From: Zafaria ginkgonis
GTDB taxonomy: Bacteria; Actinomycetota; Actinomycetes; Actinomycetales; Micrococcaceae
Direction: 5' to 3'
Assembly (NCBI RefSeq): GCF_039540195.1
Contig: NZ_BAABEO010000018.1
Coordinates: forward strand, 3,050-67,049
DNA length: 64,000 nucleotides
Shown: positions 11,016 through 19,795 of the stretch, in pieces
Numbering within the stretch: the stretch's first letter is position 1
How the letters are laid out: every line of letters starts with the position of its first letter
Program-made: the position numbers and the translations under genes
The notes under the pieces: model-generated
The model's input: only the letters and a program-made list of their open reading frames with translations
Told to the model about the DNA's origin: nothing
Databases searched by the model: none

Positions 11016-11528
11016 ATGAAGGATCAACGGGACATGGAGCGGCGCATGGATGCGGTGGACGAGATCATCGACGGGTGGCAGCGCGCGATGCCGTCGGAGG
11101 ACGTCGAACCGATGGGCGTCTTCAGCCGCATCGGCCGCCTGGCCCAGCGCTTCGAGGCCCTGCGCCGCAACGCCCTGGCGGTCCACGGCCTGCAGCTCGG
11201 GGACTTCGATGTGCTCTCGGCCATCCGGCGCTCCCCGGACGGCGCGCTGACCGCCGGACAGCTGGCCAAGGAAAACCTCGTCACCTCAGGCACCATGACC
11301 AACCGCATCGACCGGCTGGTGGCCCGGGGCCTGGTGGGCCGCTCCGCGGACGTCGCCGACGCGCGCATCGTCCGGGTGCAGCTGCACCCGGAGGGGCGGC
11401 GGCTCGTCGACGCCGCGTTCGTCGAGCTCATGCGCATCGAGCACGAGCTCCTGGACTCGATCCGCAACGCCGACCGCCAGCCGCTGGTGGACCGGCTGCG
11501 CGAACTGCTCGCGCGGATCGAGGCCTAG
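11016..11528 (+). CDS. MarR-family regulator, TamR/UrtR-like
   Basis: A 170-residue winged-helix repressor (if started at ATG 11016). The core is LTAGQLAKENLVTSGTMTNR as the recognition helix, then the wing VGRSADVADARIVRVQL. It has an extra N-terminal helix with a Trp at residue 21 (EIIDGWQRAM), a feature of the UrtR subfamily where this Trp lines the ligand pocket. In Streptomyces the related TamR senses citrate and aconitates and controls aconitase genes; here the gene is divergent from acnA with matching palindromes, so the same role is a good inference. ATG 11034 and 10980 are alternative starts; 10980 would place the coding region inside the operator, which is less likely. Confidence 0.8.
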   Translation: MKDQRDMERRMDAVDEIIDGWQRAMPSEDVEPMGVFSRIGRLAQRFEALRRNALAVHGLQLGDFDVLSAIRRSPDGALTAGQLAKENLVTSGTMTNRIDRLVARGLVGRSADVADARIVRVQLHPEGRRLVDAAFVELMRIEHELLDSIRNADRQPLVDRLRELLARIEA

Positions 11529-11547
11529 CCGCCCCTTCCGGGGGCGG
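11529..11547. terminator. Hairpin between convergent MarR and RNA methyltransferase genes
   Basis: CCGCCCC and GGGGCGG arms with a TTCCG loop fill the whole 19-base gap between two convergent stop codons, so it can serve both strands. Confidence 0.65.
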
Positions 11548-12948
11548 TTAGGCGCGCACCAACAGGCCGACGGTCTCCATGTGGTGGGTGTGCGGGTAGA
11601 GGTCGAGGACGCGGACCTTTTCCAGCCGGTAGCCCTGGCGGCCGAAGTCGGCCACGTCGCGCGCGAAGGACGCCGGGTCGCAGGAGACGTAGCTGATCCG
11701 CGCCGGGCCGGCCTGGGCGATCTGGCGCACCGCCATCTTGCCCGCACCGGTGCGCGGCGGATCCAGCACCACCCCGTCCAGCCGCCCGCCGGCTTCGGTC
11801 CCCTCCGCCAGGGCGCGCTCTTGCAGGGACTTGGCCAGGGTCTTTTCCACCCGGCCCTGCAAAACGAGCGCCTGCGGGACCCCGTGGAGATTGCGGCGGG
11901 CGTCGCGGCTGGTGCCCGGGGCACCCTCGATGGACAGGACCAGCCCCGCGTCGCCGACCGCATCGGCCAGCGGGGCGGTGAACAGCCCGGCGCCGGCGTA
12001 GAGGTCGGCCAGCCGCTGGCCCGGCCGCGGATCCAGGTCCTGCAGGACAGCGGCGGCCAGGGTGTCCGCGGCCAGCCGGTGGATCTGCCAGAAGCCCTCT
12101 CCGGTGACCCGGTAGGCGTGCCCCGCGGCCCGCTCCCCCAGCCAGGTGCGCCCGCGCAGCCGCCGCAGCGTTCCGCGCCCGTCGGAGGCCGAGCCGCCCT
12201 TCTGCGTGATGGCCGCGGCGGAGACCCCCTCGGCCAGGCGCTTGGCGGCGCGGTCGGCCAGGCCCGGGGTCCCGCCGTCGTGCTCGACGAAGAGCACCAG
12301 CGGCGCGCCCCCGTCGGAGGGGACGGCGACCTCCACGCGGGCCAGGCCGCGCAGCGGCAGCTCCCACAGACGCAGCGCGTTCACCGCGTCGACGGCCAGC
12401 GGCATCTCGCGCACCGGCACCAGCTCGTTGGAGCGGAACGCGTTCATGGCCAGCCGGCCGGCGTCGTCCACGGAGAAAGCGGCGCGGGTGCGCCAGCCGA
12501 GGCCGTCGGCGCGTTCGCCGTCAGGGACCTCGACGCCGGCGAAGCCTGCCGCGTCGGGATCGGTGCGGCCGAGCCGGACGAGCTGTTCGCGGAAGATGCG
12601 CCCCTTGAGCTCGCGCTGGTGGCCCAGCTCGGCGTGGCCGAACTCCGCCCCGCCCACGGGCGCCCGCCCGGCGGCGGCCGCCGCCAGGGCGTCCGCCGCG
12701 GCCCAGAAGTGCGCAACCCGGTGCTCGGAGGCCTCCAGCACCTCGACCGTGTCGGCCCGCCAGAAGCGGGCCTCCTCGGCGCACTCGGTCAGCCGTGCGC
12801 GCACCAGTTCCCCGGGCAGGGCGTGGCGGACGAAGACGACGCGCCCCTCGTGCCGGGCGACGCAGTGGCCGCCGTGCGCGGGCGCGCCGATCCGCAGTTC
12901 GACGGTGCGCGGGTCGGCCACGCGCGGGTCGATGGTGGTGTGGGTCAT
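11548..12948 (-). CDS. TRAM-domain class I SAM-dependent RNA methyltransferase (TrmA/RlmD type)
   Basis: A 466-residue protein. Residues ~16-65 form a TRAM RNA-binding domain (LRIGAPAHGGHCVARHEGRV). The SAM site is DLYAGAGLFTAPLAD, then DPPRTGAGK, and the catalytic Cys423 in SYVSCDPASFARD; the C-terminal HHMETVGLL is also typical. The family makes 5-methyluridine in tRNA or rRNA, with the nucleophilic Cys forming a covalent adduct; the target base cannot be told. The Fe-S Cys cluster of RlmD is absent. The first bases overlap the stop of the KimA-type permease gene by 4 (ATGA), so both are one operon. The same pair (Rv2689c/Rv2690c) is conserved in mycobacteria. Confidence 0.88.
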   Translation of the reverse strand: MTHTTIDPRVADPRTVELRIGAPAHGGHCVARHEGRVVFVRHALPGELVRARLTECAEEARFWRADTVEVLEASEHRVAHFWAAADALAAAAAGRAPVGGAEFGHAELGHQRELKGRIFREQLVRLGRTDPDAAGFAGVEVPDGERADGLGWRTRAAFSVDDAGRLAMNAFRSNELVPVREMPLAVDAVNALRLWELPLRGLARVEVAVPSDGGAPLVLFVEHDGGTPGLADRAAKRLAEGVSAAAITQKGGSASDGRGTLRRLRGRTWLGERAAGHAYRVTGEGFWQIHRLAADTLAAAVLQDLDPRPGQRLADLYAGAGLFTAPLADAVGDAGLVLSIEGAPGTSRDARRNLHGVPQALVLQGRVEKTLAKSLQERALAEGTEAGGRLDGVVLDPPRTGAGKMAVRQIAQAGPARISYVSCDPASFARDVADFGRQGYRLEKVRVLDLYPHTHHMETVGLLVRA

Positions 12949-14963
12949 TCAAGGGCCTTTCGCCGGTTGGGGGCGGGGACGCGCGCGGCGCCCCCGGCGG
13001 GTTCGGCCACGGCGTCCGCGCTGGAGGCCAGGCGCCAAGGCACGCTGGCGACCACCACGCCGGGCTCGAAGTGCAGCCGCGCCTTGATGCGCAGCGCCGT
13101 CTGGTTGTGGACCAACTGCTCCCACCAGCGGCCCACCACGTATTCGGGGATGTAGACGACCACCAGGTCGTGCGGGGATTCGCGCCGGATGGCCTTGATG
13201 TGGTCCACGATCGGGGCGGCGATCTCGCGGTAGGGAGAGGCCAGCACGGTGACCGGCACGGGCAGCTGGAGCCGGTCCCACTCCTCGAGCGTCCGGGCGG
13301 TCTGCTGCGCGTCGATGTCCACGATCACCGCGTCCAGCTTGGACGGGCGGCTGGCCCGGGCGAAGGCGACGGCGCGCAGCACCGGCTTGCGCAGCGTGGA
13401 CACCAGGATCAGCGCGTGGACCCGGGAGGGCAGGGCGGTCGCGGCGGAGTCGGGGTCGATCGCCAGTTCGCGGTCGACGGCGACGTAGTGCCGGTGGATG
13501 GAGTCCATGGCCAGGTAGAGCACGCCGATGCCGAGCACGGCCAGCCATGCCCCGTGCGTGAACCGGGTGACCAGGACGATCACCAGCACGATCGCGGTCA
13601 GGACGAAGCCGGCCAGGGTCAGCACCCGCGAGCGCATCAGCCGCAGCCTGACCCGGCGGTCGGCGGTGGCGTTCAGGGCCACGCCCCAGTGGCGGAGCAT
13701 GCCGAGCTGGCTGAGGGTGAAGGAGACGAACACGCCCACCACGTAGAGCTGGACCAGCGAGGCGACGTTGGCCCCGAAGGCCAGGACCAGCGCCAGGGCG
13801 GCGATGCCCAGCGCCACGATCCCGTTGCTGAAGCCCAGCCGGTCGCCGCGGGTGCGCAGCTGGCGCGGCATGAATCCGTCGACGGCGAGGTGGGAGGTGA
13901 GGTTCGGGAAGGAGGTGAAGCTGGTGTGGGCGGCCATCAGCAGGACCAGGACCGTGGCGAGCACGATCAGGTGGAAGGCGGGGCTGCCGGCGCCGAACAC
14001 CGACTGGGCCAGCTGCCCGAGCACCGGGTTCTGGATGTAGTCCGCCGGGATCGGTCCACCGTCCAGGCGCAGGTTCTCGGCCGGGTCCTCGACGACGTGC
14101 ACGCCGGCGGCGCGGGCCAGGAACATGGTGCCCAGCGTCAGCACGGCGGCCACGGCGCCGATCATCACCAGGATCCGGCCGGCGTTGCGGGCCCGCGGCG
14201 GGGCGAGCGTGGGCACGTTGCTGATGGGCGCCTCGATGCCCGTCAGCGCCGCGGAGCCGGTGGAGAACGCGCGCAGCACCAGCAGGGCCCCGAAGAAGCC
14301 GGTCAGTCCGGCCTCGAAGCCCTCCTCCGGGACGATCTCGAAACCCGCGCTCGGGGCGCGTCCGAGGGTCCCCGCGGCGGCCGCGATGCCGCCGACGGCG
14401 ATCATCACCAGCAGCGCGCCGACGAAGAAGTAGGTGGGCAGGGCGTTGCCGAGGCGGGAGCGGCCCAGGCCGCGCAGGTTCAGCAGCACCAGCAACACCA
14501 CGCCCGCCCCCGCCAGCAGCCTCTCCTGCCCGGCCAGGCCGGGCAGCGAGGCGACCACGTAGTGGGCGGCCGAGGAGACGGACACCGCGACGGTGAGCAC
14601 GAAGTCCACCAGCAGGGCCGCCGCGACGGTGGTGCCGGCGGCCGGGCCGAGGTTGACGGAGGCGATCTCGTAATCGCCCTTGCCGGACGGGTAGGCCCGC
14701 ACTGACTGGCGGTAGGAGGCGATGATGACCAGCATCACGGCCATGACGGCGACCCCGACCAGCGGCGAGAGCGAGATCGCGGCGACGCCGGCGATCGCCA
14801 GCGTCAGCAGCACCTCGTCCGGGGCGTACGCCACCGAGGACAGCGCGTTGGAGGAGAGCAGCGGAAAGGCCAGCCGCTTGCGCAGGGGTGCCTGCCTGAG
14901 GCGTTCGGTGCGGAACGGCCGCCCGACCAGGACGCGCTTGAGCGCGTCGAGAAACGTCAACAC
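12945..14963 (-). CDS. KimA-type potassium permease (APC superfamily)
   Basis: 672 residues with about 12 membrane helices and a ~190-residue cytosolic C-terminal domain. Several stretches match Bacillus KimA closely: SSNALSSVAYAPDEVL, ASYRQSVRAYPSGKGDYEIA, LVDFVLTVAVSVSSAAHYVV, AFSTGSAALTGIEA, GDRLGFSNGIVALG, and C-terminal GRWWEQLVHNQTALRIK. KimA is a high-affinity proton-coupled potassium importer inhibited by c-di-AMP; actinobacterial members are usually annotated only as APC amino-acid permeases. Two TrkA-type RCK genes lie divergently next to it, which supports potassium. I chose GTG 14963 because TACCGT lies 6 bases upstream, giving a leaderless start; an in-frame GTG at 15008 would add 15 residues. 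Confidence 0.78.
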   Translation of the reverse strand: MLTFLDALKRVLVGRPFRTERLRQAPLRKRLAFPLLSSNALSSVAYAPDEVLLTLAIAGVAAISLSPLVGVAVMAVMLVIIASYRQSVRAYPSGKGDYEIASVNLGPAAGTTVAAALLVDFVLTVAVSVSSAAHYVVASLPGLAGQERLLAGAGVVLLVLLNLRGLGRSRLGNALPTYFFVGALLVMIAVGGIAAAAGTLGRAPSAGFEIVPEEGFEAGLTGFFGALLVLRAFSTGSAALTGIEAPISNVPTLAPPRARNAGRILVMIGAVAAVLTLGTMFLARAAGVHVVEDPAENLRLDGGPIPADYIQNPVLGQLAQSVFGAGSPAFHLIVLATVLVLLMAAHTSFTSFPNLTSHLAVDGFMPRQLRTRGDRLGFSNGIVALGIAALALVLAFGANVASLVQLYVVGVFVSFTLSQLGMLRHWGVALNATADRRVRLRLMRSRVLTLAGFVLTAIVLVIVLVTRFTHGAWLAVLGIGVLYLAMDSIHRHYVAVDRELAIDPDSAATALPSRVHALILVSTLRKPVLRAVAFARASRPSKLDAVIVDIDAQQTARTLEEWDRLQLPVPVTVLASPYREIAAPIVDHIKAIRRESPHDLVVVYIPEYVVGRWWEQLVHNQTALRIKARLHFEPGVVVASVPWRLASSADAVAEPAGGAARVPAPNRRKALE

Positions 14964-14969
14964 CGAACC

Positions 14970-14975
14970 ACGGTA
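14970..14975 (-). promoter_or_regulatory. -10 box TACCGT, 6 bases before the permease start
   Basis: TANNNT box whose expected start site coincides with the chosen GTG; suggests leaderless mRNA and rules out a long 5' leader riboswitch. Confidence 0.45.
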
Positions 14976-15118
14976 CCCGCGCGGTGCGTCCGTGTCATAC
15001 TCCGGCACCCGCCGGCACGCCGCCCGGACGTGCGCGTTCCATGGGAGACTGGGAAGCGGACCGAAACCGATCCGGCATCAGGGCCGGGCACCTTCCTTGC
15101 ACGCATTGGGGGCCGACA

Positions 15119-15799
15119 ATGGCGCACTTCGTCATCATGGGTTGCGGACGCGTCGGCGTCACGCTCGCCCACACGCTGGACGACGACGGCCACACGGTCG
15201 CGATCATCGACCAGGACGAGCGCGCCTTCCGCCGGCTGCGCCGCGGCTTCGCCGGGCGCAAGGTCACCGGCGTCGGCTTCGACCGGGACACCCTGGAACG
15301 CGCGGACATCGGCAGCGCCTACGCCTTCGCCGCGGTGTCCAGCGGCGACAACTCCAACATCCTGGCCACGCGCGTGGCCCGCGAGACCTACCACGTTCCG
15401 CACGTGGTGGCGCGCATCTACGACCCCGGACGCGCGGAGATCTACCAGCGCCTGGGCATTCCCACGGTCGCCGCCGTCCGCTGGAGCGCCGACCAGGTGC
15501 TGCGCCGAATCCTTCCCGAGCAGGGCATCAAGGGCGACTTCCGCGAGGCCTCCGGCCGCCTGATCCTGGGCGAGGTGGGCGTGCACGACGGCTGGTACGG
15601 GCACAGCCTGGGCGAGATCGAAGCGGCCGCCGGGATCCGCGTGGCCTACCTGACCCGGTTCGGCGAGGGCATGCTGCCGACCCCGGAGACCCGACTGCAG
15701 CAGGGGGACGTCCTGCACGCCATGATGCCGGTCGCCGCGACCGGGGACATCGACCGCATCCTCTCCGGCGCCCCCGCCCCCACCCCCGAACCGGCATGA
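15119..15799 (+). CDS. trkA: TrkA-family potassium regulatory protein (CeoB-like)
   Basis: A 226-residue RCK protein: Rossmann N-domain starting HFVIMGCGRVGVTLAHTLDD with the GxGxxG nucleotide site, acidic strand end IIDQD, then a TrkA_C domain from ~residue 140 (GEVGVHDGWYGHSLGEIE). Such proteins bind NAD(H)/ATP or c-di-AMP on the cytosolic face and gate potassium transporters. The start ATG 15119 follows GGGGGCC; longer readings upstream lack support. The second RCK gene follows after 31 bases, and a KimA-type permease is divergent. No TrkH/KtrB membrane subunit is in the window. Confidence 0.87.
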   Translation: MAHFVIMGCGRVGVTLAHTLDDDGHTVAIIDQDERAFRRLRRGFAGRKVTGVGFDRDTLERADIGSAYAFAAVSSGDNSNILATRVARETYHVPHVVARIYDPGRAEIYQRLGIPTVAAVRWSADQVLRRILPEQGIKGDFREASGRLILGEVGVHDGWYGHSLGEIEAAAGIRVAYLTRFGEGMLPTPETRLQQGDVLHAMMPVAATGDIDRILSGAPAPTPEPA

Positions 15800-15830
15800 A
15801 CGCCGCGCCCCTGACGAATACGGAGCAGCC

Positions 15831-16502
15831 ATGAAGGTCATCATCGCCGGCGCGGGAAGCGTCGGATCCTCGATCGCCAAGGAGCTCCTGGCCCACGGGC
15901 ACGAGGTCCTGCTCATCGACGAGAAGCCCGAGGTCGTCGGGCGCAGCGGGGTGCAGGGGGCGCGCTGGCTGTTCGGCGACGCCTGCGAACTGAGCATCCT
16001 CAAGGACGCGCACATGGACGAGGTCGACGTCGTCGTCTCCGCCACCGGCGACGACAAGGTCAACCTGGTGGTGTCCCTGCTGGCCAAGAGCGAGTTCGGC
16101 GTCGGCCGCACCGTGGGCCGGGTGAACAACCCGAAGAACGACTGGATGTTCGACGACGCCTGGGGCGTGGACGTCGCCGTCAGCACTCCGCGCCTGATGA
16201 CCGCCCTGGTCGAGGAGGCGGTGGAGATCGGCGACGTGGTGCGCCTGCTGACCCTGCAGACGGGCGTGGCCTCGCTGGTCTCCTTCACGGTCCCCCAGGA
16301 CGCCCGGCTGATCGGACGCACGATCGGGCAGGTTCGGTGGCCGGCGGACGCCACGGTGGTGGCGATCCTGCGCGACGAGGCGCCGATCACCCCCAGCCCC
16401 GACGACGTGATCGAGGGCGGGGACGAGCTGTTCTTCATCTCCACGATCGCCGCCGAGGACGAACTCCGCGCGGTCCTGCGCCCTGAGGGCGCCCCGCACT
16501 AG
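15831..16502 (+). CDS. trkA: TrkA-family potassium regulatory protein (CeoC-like)
   Basis: A 223-residue second RCK protein, paralogous to its neighbour: MKVIIAGAGSVGSSIAKELL with GxGxxG, LLIDEKPE, then a central FGDACELSILKDAHMDEVD and a TrkA_C domain (LIGRTIGQVRWPADATVVAI). It is cotranscribed with the gene upstream (31-base gap) and ends before a bidirectional hairpin. The CeoB-CeoC pair next to an APC permease and a TrmA-like methyltransferase is a conserved actinobacterial arrangement; pairing suggests a hetero-oligomeric RCK ring. Confidence 0.87.
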   Translation: MKVIIAGAGSVGSSIAKELLAHGHEVLLIDEKPEVVGRSGVQGARWLFGDACELSILKDAHMDEVDVVVSATGDDKVNLVVSLLAKSEFGVGRTVGRVNNPKNDWMFDDAWGVDVAVSTPRLMTALVEEAVEIGDVVRLLTLQTGVASLVSFTVPQDARLIGRTIGQVRWPADATVVAILRDEAPITPSPDDVIEGGDELFFISTIAAEDELRAVLRPEGAPH

Positions 16503-16529
16503 GAAAGCGGCACCGGGACACGACACCGG

Positions 16530-16553
16530 CCGGCCACCCGCGCGGGTGGCCGG
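16530..16553. terminator. 24-bp perfect palindrome between convergent trkA and pxpC
   Basis: Arms of 12 bases (CCGGCCACCCGC), extended outward by CACGAC/GTCGTG. It sits between two stop codons of convergent genes and likely ends both transcripts. Confidence 0.7.
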
Positions 16554-16571
16554 CGTCGTGCGCTCTGCCGC

Positions 16572-17546
16572 TCAGCCCTGCAACGCCGTCCGCACCTTCT
16601 CCAGCCGCGCGGCGGCCTCGGCGCGGGCGGCGAGCGCCTGGTCCATGGTGACCTCGTCGAAGTGGGTCACGGTGCCGGGGGCGGCCCGCGCCAGCAGGTC
16701 CATGTCCGCGGAGATCACGGTGCCGACCATCGCGTAGCCGCCGCCGGAGACCGCGTCGCGGTGCAGCACGATCGGCTGGGTGCCTCCGGGGATCTGGATC
16801 GAACCGACCGCGTAGCCGGCATCGACGATGTTGGAGGGGTCCGAGCCGGCGCCGAAGGGCTGTTCGCGCGGCTCCCAGGCCACCCCCGGCCCGTTGTAGC
16901 GCAGGCCCATCCGGTCCGCGACCGGGCTGAGCGTCCAGGCCTCGCCGAGCAGGTTCGCCCGCCCGCCCGCGGTGAGCCGGTGGTCGTAGAGTCCCATCAG
17001 CACGCGGAGGCGCTGCTCCTTGGCGAAGGCCGGGCGCAGGTCCTCGGGGATCGAGTCGCCGGCGGGCAGCTCGGCCGCCGCGTGCCCCACGGGCAGCCGG
17101 TCCCCGGCTTTCAGGGCCCGGCCCTGGAAGCCGCCGACCGCCCCGATGACGTAGGTGGACCGGGAGCCGAGCACCTCGGGCACGTCAATGCCGCCGCGCA
17201 CCGCCACGTAGAAGCGGGTGCCGCCGGAAATCACCCCGAAGCCGACGCTGTCCCCGGCCGCCAGCTCCAGGCGCCGCCACTGCCCGCGTTCCTCGCCGTT
17301 GACCAGCACGCCCACCGGGGCGCCGGTGACCGCCAGCACGGTGGGTTCGTCGACGGTGAAGGCCGGGCCCATGTACGTGCACTCAAGCACCGCCTCGGCG
17401 CCGGTGTTGCCCACCAGCAGGTTGGCCAGCTCGGCCGAGTACTGGTCCATGGACCCGCCCTGCGGGATGCCGACGTTGTAGTGCCCGGTGCGCCCGCGGT
17501 CCTGCACCGTGGTGGAAAGCCCCGGCTTGGTGATCTCAATGCCCAT
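16572..17546 (-). CDS. pxpC: 5-oxoprolinase subunit PxpC / biotin-dependent carboxyltransferase-like protein
   Basis: A 324-residue protein of the KipA/PxpC (AHS2) family. It opens IEITKPGLSTTVQDRGRTG, with GIPQGGSMD, AVRGGIDVPEVLGSRST and RMGLRYNGP, all typical of the family; length is normal. With PxpB and PxpA it forms the prokaryotic 5-oxoprolinase that opens 5-oxoproline to glutamate with ATP. The same fold is the carboxyltransferase part of urea amidolyase, and here biotin carboxylase genes lie in the same operon, so a biotin-dependent variant is possible. The ATG lies inside the end of pxpB (11-base overlap), so the two are translated together. Confidence 0.87.
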   Translation of the reverse strand: MGIEITKPGLSTTVQDRGRTGHYNVGIPQGGSMDQYSAELANLLVGNTGAEAVLECTYMGPAFTVDEPTVLAVTGAPVGVLVNGEERGQWRRLELAAGDSVGFGVISGGTRFYVAVRGGIDVPEVLGSRSTYVIGAVGGFQGRALKAGDRLPVGHAAAELPAGDSIPEDLRPAFAKEQRLRVLMGLYDHRLTAGGRANLLGEAWTLSPVADRMGLRYNGPGVAWEPREQPFGAGSDPSNIVDAGYAVGSIQIPGGTQPIVLHRDAVSGGGYAMVGTVISADMDLLARAAPGTVTHFDEVTMDQALAARAEAAARLEKVRTALQG

Positions 17547-18441
17547 TGAGTGCCTCCAGAATCTCGCGGTTGTACCCCTCGGGGTCGGCCAGGGCGGCGG
17601 TCAGGTCGAAGGTGACCGGCGCCTGCCGGTAGCGGAAGGTGCCGTCGGCCACCTCGTCCTTGATCCGGCGGTATTCGGCCTCGTCTACCGGGCGGAACTT
17701 GACCAGGTCCCCGGGGCGGAAGAAGACCATGAAGTCCGCGAAGTCCGCCAGCCGCTGGGCGGGGTCGAAGATCGGGGCGGCCACCACCCCGAACATCTGG
17801 TAGCCGCCGGCGCCGCGCACGGAGTAGATGCAGGAGAAGCAGCCGCCGTGCCCCAGCGTCAGCTCGGGGGTGTCGGTGCGCGGGCTCAGGTACTTGGGCA
17901 CCTGCAGCTGTTTCTCCTGCTCCACCAGCTGGAACAGGAACGGCAGCCCGGCCACGAAGCCGACCATGGAGGCCATCCACGGCTGCTCGTGGTGGCGGCG
18001 GATGAACTCGGCGGCATCGGCGAGTCCGTTGACCTTCGCCGCGTAGTCCAGGTCGCTGCCTCCCGGTTCCTGGTGGTAACCCTCGCGGAAGCGCTCGGCG
18101 ACTTCGGCGGTGTAGGGGTCCTGGTACCAGACCGGGATCTCGATGATGCGGGTCTCCAGGCGCGCCTGCTCGGCGTCGCCGAGCCGCGCCTCCAGCTCCC
18201 GGACGCGCAGCTGGAGCTCCTCGGGTCCGAGCAGGTCGGGGTTGAAGCGGATCAGCAGCGAGGCGTTGGCGGGGCAGATGTCCACCACGCCCTCCAGCGC
18301 CGCGTCGGTCAGGGCGCGGGCCAGCGACATCACCTTGAAGTTGGCCGCCAGGCTCATGGCCTCGGCGATCTCGACGAAGAGGAACTCGTCCCCGCCCCAG
18401 GTGTAGCGGGCGGGGCCAAGTTCGGCGACGGTGGTGCTCAC
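17536..18441 (-). CDS. pxpB: 5-oxoprolinase subunit PxpB (AHS1/KipI family)
   Basis: A 301-residue protein. The AHS1 core includes ARYTWGGDEFLFVEIAEAMS near the N-terminus, IPVWYQDPYTAEVAE, FVAGLPFLFQL and RTDTPELTLGHGGCFSCIYS followed by GGYQMFG. KipI/PxpB partners the AHS2 subunit; the pair is needed for 5-oxoproline hydrolysis. GTG 18441 is chosen since it overlaps the accC stop as GTGA. The N-terminus is ~60 residues longer than many PxpB proteins and the C-terminus carries an extra ~60-residue segment (GDLVKFRPVDEAEYRRIK), a domain often seen in biotin-linked AHS1 proteins. Confidence 0.87.
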   Translation of the reverse strand: MSTTVAELGPARYTWGGDEFLFVEIAEAMSLAANFKVMSLARALTDAALEGVVDICPANASLLIRFNPDLLGPEELQLRVRELEARLGDAEQARLETRIIEIPVWYQDPYTAEVAERFREGYHQEPGGSDLDYAAKVNGLADAAEFIRRHHEQPWMASMVGFVAGLPFLFQLVEQEKQLQVPKYLSPRTDTPELTLGHGGCFSCIYSVRGAGGYQMFGVVAAPIFDPAQRLADFADFMVFFRPGDLVKFRPVDEAEYRRIKDEVADGTFRYRQAPVTFDLTAALADPEGYNREILEALNGH

Positions 18442-19790
18442 AGTGCCTCCAGCAGTCCGGGGGTGGTCTCGATGAACTTCGAGTGGTGCTCCACCGCGGC
18501 GAACTCGGGGCGGGCCAGGAGCGCCTGGTGCAGCGGGACCGTGGTCTTGACCCCCTCGATGTGCACCTGCTTCAGGGCCGCGAGCATCGCGGCGATCGCT
18601 TCCTCGCGGGTCCCGGCGCTGACCACGAGCTTGGCCAGCATCGAGTCGTAGAACGGGGCCACGACCGAACCGGCGTCCACCCCGGTGTCCACGCGGATGC
18701 CTTCGCCCTCGGGCCACTGCAGCGCCGAGATGGTGCCCGGGGAGGGGAAGAAGTTGTTCGAGGGATCCTCGGCGTTCAGCCGCACCTCGATCGCGTGGCC
18801 GGTGAAGGTGATGTCCTCCTGGGTGACCGAGAGCCCCTGGCCGGAGGCCACCCGCAGCTGCTCGCGCACCAGGTCGACGCCGGTGATGGCCTCGGTGATC
18901 GGGTGCTCGACCTGCAGCCGGGTGTTCATCTCGATGAACGCGGCCTCATGGGCCGCCGGGTCGTAGAGGAACTCGACGGTCCCGGCGCCGGTGTAGCCGC
19001 ATCGGCGGGCCAGTTCCACCGAGGAGCTGCGGATCCGCTCGCGGACCTCGTCGGGCAACGCCGGGGCGGGAGCCTCTTCGATGACCTTCTGGGAGCGGCG
19101 CTGCATCGAGCAGTCGCGGTCGCCCAGGTGCACGAACACCTCGCCGTCGGCCAGCACCTGCACCTCGACGTGGCGGGCGTGGGGCACGAAGCGCTCCATG
19201 TAGACGGTCGGATCCCCGAACACCGAGCCGGCCTCGCCGCGGGCCATCTCGATGGCCGCGAGCAGTTCCTCCTCGGTGTCCACGAAGCGGATGCCGCGCC
19301 CGCCGCCGCCGGCGGAGGCCTTGACCGCGAGCGGGAAGCCGATCCCGCGGGCGATGGCCAGCGCGTCGTCCTCCTCGCGCAGCGGCCCGTCGGTGCCGCG
19401 CAGCACCGGCACCCCGGCCTCGCGGGCGGCCTCGCGGGCCCGGGACTTGTTGCCCATCATCTCGATCGCCTCCGGCGGGGGGCCCACCCAGGCCAGTCCG
19501 GCGTCGATGACCTTGCGGGCGAAGGCCGCATTCTCGGAGAGGAAGCCGTAGCCCGGGTGCACGGCGTCGGCGCCGGTCTCCAGGGCGGCGGAGATGACCG
19601 CCTCGTGGTTCAGGTAGCTGGCGGTGGCCGGAGCCGGGCCGATCAGCACCGCTTCGTCGGCGGTGCGGGCCGCCAGCGAGTCCTTGTCCGGCTCGCTCAC
19701 CACGACCACGGTGGCGATGCCCATCTGGCGGGCGGTGCGGATGATCCGCACCGCGATCTCGCCGCGGTTGGCGATCAGCAGTTTCTTCAT
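18438..19790 (-). CDS. accC: Biotin carboxylase subunit (AccC-type)
   Basis: A 450-residue biotin carboxylase of full normal length. It begins KKLLIANRGEIAVRIIRTAR, has the glycine loop KASAGGGGRGIR, and EMNTRLQVEHPITEA of the ATP-grasp active site. It uses ATP and bicarbonate to carboxylate biotin on the carrier protein encoded 5 bases upstream. The acceptor half is not a normal acyl-CoA carboxyltransferase here: the operon instead has PxpB, PxpC and PxpA. This makes a 5-oxoproline- or urea-like carboxylation cycle more likely than fatty-acid synthesis. Confidence 0.92.
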   Translation of the reverse strand: MKKLLIANRGEIAVRIIRTARQMGIATVVVVSEPDKDSLAARTADEAVLIGPAPATASYLNHEAVISAALETGADAVHPGYGFLSENAAFARKVIDAGLAWVGPPPEAIEMMGNKSRAREAAREAGVPVLRGTDGPLREEDDALAIARGIGFPLAVKASAGGGGRGIRFVDTEEELLAAIEMARGEAGSVFGDPTVYMERFVPHARHVEVQVLADGEVFVHLGDRDCSMQRRSQKVIEEAPAPALPDEVRERIRSSSVELARRCGYTGAGTVEFLYDPAAHEAAFIEMNTRLQVEHPITEAITGVDLVREQLRVASGQGLSVTQEDITFTGHAIEVRLNAEDPSNNFFPSPGTISALQWPEGEGIRVDTGVDAGSVVAPFYDSMLAKLVVSAGTREEAIAAMLAALKQVHIEGVKTTVPLHQALLARPEFAAVEHHSKFIETTPGLLEAL

Positions 19791-19795
19791 CGCGC

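Noticed and set aside
14964..15118. c-di-AMP (ydaO-type) riboswitch before the KimA-type permease
   Set aside because: The gap is short, I see none of the expected conserved structure, and the TACCGT box 6 bases before the start implies a leaderless mRNA.
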